Part shown: positions 57,912 to 64,000 of the stretch, piece by piece
Position numbering within the stretch: position 1 is the stretch's first letter
Layout of the letters: every line of letters starts with the position of its first letter
NCBI GenBank assembly: GCA_013399875.1
Contig: VXAZ01002130.1
Span: forward strand, 3,371-67,370
Source: Gymnorhina tibicen
Lineage: Eukaryota > Chordata > Aves > Passeriformes > Artamidae
Length of the DNA: 64,000 nt
Direction: 5' to 3'
Made by a program: the position numbers and the translations under genes
Notes under the pieces: model-generated
The model's database searches: none
Told to the model about the DNA's origin: nothing
What the model saw: the letters and a program-made list of their open reading frames with translations, nothing else

Positions 57912-58555
57912 ACCGGATCGTAATTTATTTGTTCTTTTTATTTATCTTTTTATTCTAAACCAGAACCAGCAATACAAAATAGTCCCAACCTTCATCAGAA
58001 TGAGCTGGAGGCATATTTGCTCTACTTCCAGGGAAAAGCTTTGAAATTCTGATTAAATTATAATGAAAATCTTGAAATCGGTTGTCCCAAAATAAATTGA
58101 AGAATTGGAGAAAACTGGAGGAGGAAGAGGAGGAGGAGAAGGAGGGTGGAGGTTATCCACAAGCGACAAGACAATTAATCACCAGTCATTTCTTAATTTA
58201 TTGGGGTTAATCCAAAAGCTTTTCTTCCATGGAAGGGAGGGTTTGGAGCAGCCAGGCAAAACCTCAGGATTTAATTTTTGCTTTCTTAAAAAGCCGGAGC
58301 AAACCCAAGTGTCTGCAGGGCTCTGGGGGAGGCTGTATCTGGAAGATCCGGGCTGGGGCTGGGTGCTGGAGCACAACAGCAGCACGGACGCAGGTATTTC
58401 GGTCAGTCACTGCAGCAGGAGAATGAAACCAAGGAAAAGCAGAGAAAAAACCTTCAGCCAAACGTTATTGCAAAGCCCTTATTGAATTTCAAAGGCTCGG
58501 ATGCTTTGCTTTGCCCTGACCTTGCAAGATCCCGGCCCTGCATAACTCCGGGCAG

Positions 58556-58632
58556 AACTCGGGAAGGAGCAGGAACTCGGGAAGGAGCAGGAACACGGGA
58601 AGGAGCAGGAACACGGGAAGGAGCAGGAACAC
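58556..58632. repeat. 18-bp minisatellite
   Basis: Just over four copies of GGGAAGGAGCAGGAACWC, where W separates two early ACTC copies from later ACAC copies. Frames stay open on both strands only because 18 is a multiple of three. Confidence 0.93.
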
Positions 58633-58787
58633 ACTTGCTGGCGTGTCCCGGCAAGTTCAAAGGAGACGCTTCAGCAAAACCTCGCTCAGACCCAGGTGCA
58701 CCAAAACACGGGAACATCTCATCCCCTTTGCCCAGGAAATCAAAGGAGCCTCAGCGAAAGAGCAAATCCAGGGACAAAGCCTGACTC

Positions 58788-59029
58788 AGGATCCCAGAAT
58801 AGCTGGGGTTGGAAGGGCCCTCTGGAGCTCATGCAGTCCAACCCCCTGCCAAGGCAGGGACACCTGAAGCAGGTGGCACTGGAGGGTGTCCAGGTGGGCT
58901 TGGAATGTCTCCAGAGGGGGATGATCCACGCCCTCCCCAGGCAGCTCTTCCAGGCCCCTGCCACCTCCATGGAAAGAAGCTCTTCCTCATGTTGGGGGGG
59001 AATTTCCTGTGTTCTAGTTTATGGCCACG
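58788..59029 (-). mobile_element. CR1 LINE fragment, antisense, 3' half of an interrupted copy
   Basis: CAGAATAGCTGGGGTTGGAA, GTCCAACCCCCTGCCAAGGC, GGGATGATCCACGCCCTCCC and TTCTAGTTTATGGCCA are in CR1 antisense order. The sequence then breaks off into a sense CR1 piece. Confidence 0.88.
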
Positions 59030-59192
59030 ACTCCTCCCTGCCCAGGGAGGTGGTGGAATGGCCATCCCCAGAGGTGTCCAGGGAATGACTGGGCGGGGCA
59101 CTCAGTGCTCTGGGCTGGTGGCGAGGTAGGGATTGGGCACAGCTTGGACTCGATGATCCTGGAGGGCTTTTCCCACCTCAGGGATTCTGGGA
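59030..59192 (+). mobile_element. CR1 LINE 3' end inserted into an older antisense CR1
   Basis: CCCTGCCCAGGGAGGTGGTG, GGAATGACTGGGCGGGGCAC, CTTGGACTCGATGATCCTGG and CCACCTCAGGGATTCTGGG are in sense order, between two parts of one antisense copy. Confidence 0.85.
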
Positions 59193-59650
59193 TCCTTGTC
59201 CTGTTCCTGGGCACCACTGAACAGTCTGGCACCATCCTCTTGCCACCCCTTGGAGATGTTCACATGGATTGATGAGAGACCGTCTCAAATGAGACCTTTG
59301 TATGGGTATTTGGACATTCCTATGATCGCTGGGGTCCCCTCTCAGTCCCCTCTTCTCCAGACTGACCGCGCCCAGCTCCCGCCGTTTCTCCTCATCAAAG
59401 AGATGCTCCAGACCTCCCATCACCTTTGTGGCTTCCACTGGACCCTCTCCAGGAGCTCCTTGTCCTTCTGGAGCAGTGGAGTCCAGAGCAGAACACCACA
59501 CTCCAGGCATGGCCCCACCAGGGCCAAGCAGAGGGGCAGGATCCCGTCCCTGATGTGCTGGCCACGCTCTTCCCGAGGCACGGAGGATTCCACTGCAGCA
59601 GGGACGCTGCTGCCTCGTGGCCAACCTGTCATCCACCAAGACTCTTCAGC
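59193..59650 (-). mobile_element. CR1 LINE fragment, antisense, 5' half of the interrupted copy
   Basis: Continues where the copy at 58788 stopped: TTGTCCTGTTCCTGGGCACC, CATCCTCTTGCCACCCCTTG, GTTTCTCCTCATCAAAGAGA and GTGCTGGCCACGCTCTTCCC. Confidence 0.88.
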
Positions 59651-61996
59651 CCCTGCTGTCCAGAGGATGTTGCAGACAGGCCAAAAAAACAGTGAAAGTT
59701 AAAAATAAACTTTGAGTCACCTCGATTTCTGACCTCGCCAAATTGCACAGGTCGGGTGCGAGGATTTAACACAGCTCATGACAACTCAGCCTTAACCAGC
59801 CTGGAGAGTTTTCAGCATCTTTTTTCCAGCCCCTACTGAAAAAAAGAGCAAACTGGAGCTCAGAGGCAGCGGAGCTCCTGCAGGCAGGAGCCCTGTTCCT
59901 CCTCCCCTTTCCCTGCAGTGCCCTCATCCCCCAGGCAACCCTCCTTGTCACGTCCTGTCTCTCCACAGGGAGCTGTCCCACCTGAGGGGCCAGCACAGCC
60001 CCCCTGCAGCCCTGAGCACCTTCAGGGGGACGCTGCGTGTGAGCGACACAAACCAAGAAAGGAAAGTGTGAGGGACCGAGAGATTCCGCAAGAATTTTCC
60101 TTATTTTGGTGCCTAAACCATCGTTTGCTTTGCTCTTCCAAATCCTTTGTAGTATTCCACTTAATTGCCATTGTCTGCAGCAACAGGCTTTCCTAGAAGA
60201 GCTGGGGAAGTAATGACTCCCTTCCACATGAATCCTTTCCCTCTGCTTTAATTAAAACCTGCGCTCCTGTTCCCAGGTGTGACTTTGCATAAGCGATTTG
60301 GGAGTCAAAGGCAGGTTCCCTGCCTGGCCCCCGTCCACAGGCTCCTGGCACGGTTGTGCCAGTTCACGTGGGCAGGCGTAGGAAAGCAAATCTCCATGGC
60401 TCTGCCGTGCTTGGAACAGAGTTTATTTATTTTCAGTATCGCTCTGTTTATTTCGGCGCCCGGAGGTCTCACGGCTGAGGCTCCTGCCGCTGCGAAGTCG
60501 GGGGTCCTTGGGTTTGGGTGGAGCGCGGGGTGAGGCTTTCCCAGCGAAATGCTGCGTTCCCAGCGTGTGGGATATTCCCACATCTCCACTCCCGGGGCGA
60601 GAGCACCCCCTTGCTACAGCCCGGCCGCGTCCCTGCCACGGGAGGGATCTTGGATGAGCCCATCCCGGGATCGGCTCCGATGGCGCCCGGGGGCTGTGAC
60701 TCACTACTGGAATCGGGAGCACTCGAAGGAGATGGGAGCTGGGAGCGCTGCTGATTGCAAGAGACAAAACCCAACCAAACCAAACCCAACCAGACCCCTC
60801 CTGCTCAGGTTCTTTCAAGTTCCCAGACGGAAAAAAAGCAGCGGTTGGAAACACATCAACACAAACAAGCTCTGAGATGCAGCCTTCAGCTCCTCCCTTT
60901 GGATTGAGCTCCTGCACTTTTTGCTCACGTAGATGAATTTGGGATTTTTTTCGGTTTAGCTGCTCGGGGTCTCATCTCTCTGTCTTTCACTATTCCTTCA
61001 CTTGGTTAAGGTGGGCAGCCCTGGCCAGTGGGCAGAATCCAGATCACAAAAGGATTTGGGGAGGTATTTTGAGTGGGAATGAGGGGACTCCTTCTGCTGT
61101 ATCTCGTGTCCAGCTCATCACGGACACAAGAGAAGGATCCCCAGCTCTAGAGCCTTTGCGCAGCCCAGACTCGCTGTGGGGGTTGAGTGCACAAGGGTTC
61201 ACCCAGGAGCAACATCAAGAGGCAAAAGCTATTTTAGAACGTTTTTCCAACTGTGTGATCTCAGTGGAGTGAAGGAGGGGGTGGAAGGGAAAGTGGGTGA
61301 ATTTCCTTCCACAGAACATCTCGGAGAGCCAGCAATGACGTGGAAACTGTTGGATAAATATAAGGTGGGGGGCAGAAAAAAAATGATAAAAATACCACTT
61401 CACAGGGAGCTTTTGAACCCTGAGCCTGACGGAACCACAATCATTTCAAGCAGCTTTTTAATAGTGTTTTGTAAGTTTCTATTAAGGAAAGTACTATTTA
61501 ATCTATTTTGACTTGATTTTGGAAAAGGCTTTTTTTTTGCTGTCTTTCGAAGTCATGTTAACTAATTCCTCAGTTTCCCCTGGAACGAGGGGAGATGATT
61601 TTTGGTAAGATCCCAGAAAACACTGCCGTGACAAAACTTCCACTCACCTCTTCAAGCCCATGATCATTTAGATCCAGAAAAAAAGAAAATCAAACTTGAA
61701 TATTAAAAAGAAATCACAGCATCAGCACTGATCATTAGAACCACCTTCAGACCCAGCTTCCCCGAGCCAACAACGGGACACGCACGGCCAGTCCCAGAGC
61801 TGGAAACCTGGGAAAAGCCCCTATTTTTCTTGCCTATGCAACGTGTTAAACCTTAAAACTCAACTTGCAACATCTTCACTTTGCTCAAGCGAGCGAGTCC
61901 CTGGCTCGCCCGAGGGAAAGCGGCTCCCAGGGTCTCGGGAATCGTGTTGTATCCTGCCCCTGAGTGCAGACCTCGTCCCATTCAATTCTAATTCCA

Positions 61997-62173
61997 TGAC
62001 TCAGAGCGGCGGCTTTGGTGGAGGGGGGAGCTCCCTCTCGCCGTTACTTTCCTGCCTGCAAACAATGCATTTTTCAGCGCCTCGCCGTAGCCGAGGTGTG
62101 TTTGACAAGGCAAGTTGCTGCAAGGCACGTCAAGTTCTGAATTCCCGTGCCAAGTTTTCCAAGCAGATAAAAG
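61997..62173 (+). promoter_or_regulatory. Promoter region of epidermal keratin 2: AP-1 site and TATA-like box
   Basis: ATAAAAG at 62167-62173 lies about 130 bp before the ATG. GGCACGTCAA at 62124-62133 is shared with the preceding epidermal gene. A consensus AP-1 site, TGACTCA, sits at 61997-62003, about 170 bp upstream of the TATA box; AP-1 control is well known for KRT5/KRT6-type promoters. Confidence 0.6.
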
Positions 62174-62297
62174 AGGAGGCTCCCAAGCTCTCCCATTACA
62201 GGGGTTTCTGCCTCCATTGCCCTCTGCTCTTTTCCTGCTGCGCAGCCTTTTTTTGTTTTCCTGTCTCCTACTCTTTGTCTCCCCAACTGAACCAGCC

Positions 62298-63653
62298 ATG
62301 AGCCGGATCTCTTTCAGATCATCTACTGGAGGGGGCATGAGGGGCTTTAGCTCAGGCTCTGCTATTGTAGGAGGTGGTGGTGGTGGGACCAGAAGCAGTT
62401 TTAGCTCTGTCTCTGTCTCCAGAGTTGGAGGAGGAAGAGCTGGAGGTGGAGGAGGCTTTGGAGCTGGCGGTGGCTTCGGCAGCAGAAGTCTCTATAACTT
62501 GGGTGGAAGCAAAAGAATTTCCTACAGCTCGGTCGGTGGAGGTCTACGGAGCGGAGCCGGGGGTGGATACGGCTTCGGTCTTGGCTATGGTGGTGGAGCA
62601 GGCGCTGGCTTTGGCTTAGGAGGAGCTGGTGGTGGTGGTGGTGGCTATGGGCTGGGAAGTGGATTTGGGCTGGTAGGGCCCGGATTTGGTAGCCGAGGTG
62701 GCCCCGGGTTCCCTGTTTGCCCACCTGGTGGCATCCATGAAGTGACTGTCAACCAGAGCCTCCTGGCACCCCTCAAGCTGGATATCGATCCGGAAATCCA
62801 GAAGGTGCGAACACAGGAGAGGGAGCAGATCAAGACCCTCAACAACAAATTCGCCTCCTTCATCGACAAGGTGAGAGTTTGGTCTGAACCATCAAGCCAG
62901 GCATGTTATCAGCTGCCTCGGGAAAAAACTTCAGGAAGAAACTTCCTTTGGATTTAGGGACTTGCCTGAACTGATCCCAGCCGACAAACAACGTGGGCTT
63001 GGCTGAAAACTTAAGAACTGTTTTCTGTTTCATCTTAGCAAGGATGAGTTTTCAGCGCCTTTATTTCATTGGCAAAGTAATTCTCTCTCTTCCCTGTAAA
63101 AACCATCCCGGGGTGGATGGATCTTCTCCTCTACAAAGGGATAGAACCAGTTTAAACCAGTAAGGCGGGCTGAGCATCTACTGGGGGGAGAAACATTTAA
63201 GTTGCAAGTACAGGTGTTTGGCCTGATTAAAACTCCTGAAAAAAATCTTGCTGAACATCTCCAGAAGCTTCTAATACTTTTGAGAATCCAACGCCCTAAA
63301 CTGGGACACTCCTAATAATTCCCCTCTGATTGTCCCAACGTCTCTTGACCTTTTCGCTGGTGGTCCCACCTTTTCCTGGCAGTTGTGAGGTTTTTTTTCG
63401 TGTTGTCCACACCTGTCCCCGGCTTTGTTCCTCCCCAGGTGCGGTTCCTGGAGCAGCAGAACAAGGTGCTGGAGACCAAGTGGAGCCTCCTCCAAGAGCA
63501 GGGCCACACTGTTACCAGGAAGTCCCTGGAGCCCCTTTTCGAAGGCTACATCAACAACCTCCGTCGGCAGCTGGACAGCCTGGTGGGAGAGAGGGGCCGG
63601 CTGGACTCGGAGCTCCGGAACATGCAGGACATGGTGGAAGACTTCAAGAACAA
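62298..63653 (+). CDS. Type II epidermal keratin, KRT5/KRT6/KRT75-like, exons 1-2 only (3' part outside window)
   Basis: Structural epithelial keratin, expected partner of a type I keratin. Exon 1 is 62298-62870 (191 codons) and exon 2 is 63439-63653 (215 nt), with GT/AG ends and phases like the complete genes. Intron 2 runs past the window end. The start is the ATG after the TATA-like box, in AGCCATGA context; in-frame upstream codons lie in the promoter. The head begins MSRISFRSS and carries [16 protein letters not shown] and Gly loops. It then has [20 protein letters not shown], the classical KRT5/6/75 end-of-head signature that the neighbouring epidermal gene lacks. The helix starts with [18 protein letters not shown] (174-191). 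Exon 2 encodes [18 protein letters not shown] and ends in DFKNK. Only one Cys is in the head. KRT5, KRT6A and KRT75 cannot be told apart without the tail. Intron 1 (568 bp) shows no repeat; the 347 bp after exon 2 are intronic and unremarkable. Confidence 0.93.
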
Positions 63654-64000
63654 GTAAGGAATTGCGATCTGCAGCGTAAGCCGTTCCAGCCAGGAAAACC
63701 TGGGCAGGTGGCTCATTCCTGCTGGTGCACACACGGTGTTGGATCCGGGTTCCTCCTCCCAGCATAAAACACGCTCCCAGAATCACCCCGTGTTATTTCA
63801 CATTTATCACGATCAAGGTCGGTGTTTAGCACAGAATTCCTGGGAAACTGCTCCAGCATAACATGGTCTGATCCCTGGAGTCTCCTGGAATAACACGCCT
63901 GGAGACAGAAAAATTAGTAAATCGTGAGAATAATAGGCAAAACCAGAAAGAAACTTAGCCATAAACTTCCAGCTCAAAAATCCCCCATCTCCCATTTTGT

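Larger units (their letters stand above)
57912..61996. other. Intergenic region between the two epidermal keratins
   Basis: No gene was recognised. It holds an 18-bp minisatellite (58556-58632), a nested CR1 block (58788-59650) and short CCAAA-type runs near 60770. The stretches 59.7-60.7 kb and 60.9-61.9 kb show nothing I can name. Confidence 0.65.

Noticed and set aside
62115..62297. In-frame upstream ATG before epidermal keratin 2
   Set aside because: It lies upstream of the TATA-like box at 62167. MSRISFRSS at 62298 is the conserved keratin start.

Overview
The window is a stretch of a bird's type II (basic to neutral) keratin gene cluster. Two things point to a bird. It carries many truncated CR1 LINE fragments, several still ending in the avian ATTCTGTG-type octamer tail. 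It also has a run of tandem, same-strand type II keratin genes with the canonical nine-exon structure. The species cannot be fixed from this sequence. Every keratin gene and pseudogene lies on the + strand.

Layout. (1) 1-390: the Gly/Ser/Tyr-rich last exon of a keratin gene that begins upstream of the window. (2) 391-7.65 kb: intergenic, with CR1 fragments, an AT-rich block, a CpG-rich block and a 41-bp minisatellite. (3) 7738-13444: a decayed keratin of the cysteine-rich class. It has lost its TATA box, has an early stop, a dead first splice donor and frameshifts in several exons. (4) 19155-24615: an intact cysteine-rich (cochleal-like) type II keratin of 617 aa. (5) 29.28-32.27 kb: a much older keratin relic in which exon 5 and exon 7 are still recognisable and exon 1 probably is. 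(6) 39579-46175: a second intact cysteine-rich keratin of 623 aa. (7) 50974-56423: a Gly-rich epidermal (KRT5/KRT6/KRT75-type) keratin of 727 aa. (8) 62298 to the end: exons 1-2 of another KRT5/6/75-type keratin that runs off the window.

The intact genes share exon sizes 61/96/165/126/221 for exons 3-7. They split into two classes. The cysteine-rich pair has a Cys-studded head and tail, Cys within the helix-start motif and a 29-nt exon 8. The epidermal pair has long Gly loops and almost no Cys in the head; the one with a visible exon 8 has 35 nt. The proteins are expected to pair with type I keratins, none of which is encoded here, to build intermediate filaments. The cysteine-rich class should allow disulphide cross-linking.

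The two cysteine-rich genes share a spaced proximal promoter module of about 220 bp. Part of it survives in the 7.7-kb pseudogene, whose TATA-equivalent differs from the working one only by three A-to-G changes. No RNA genes, non-keratin protein genes or full-length mobile elements were recognised. The main new observations are the two keratin relics, the shared promoter module and CR1 pieces sitting just upstream of two splice acceptors.
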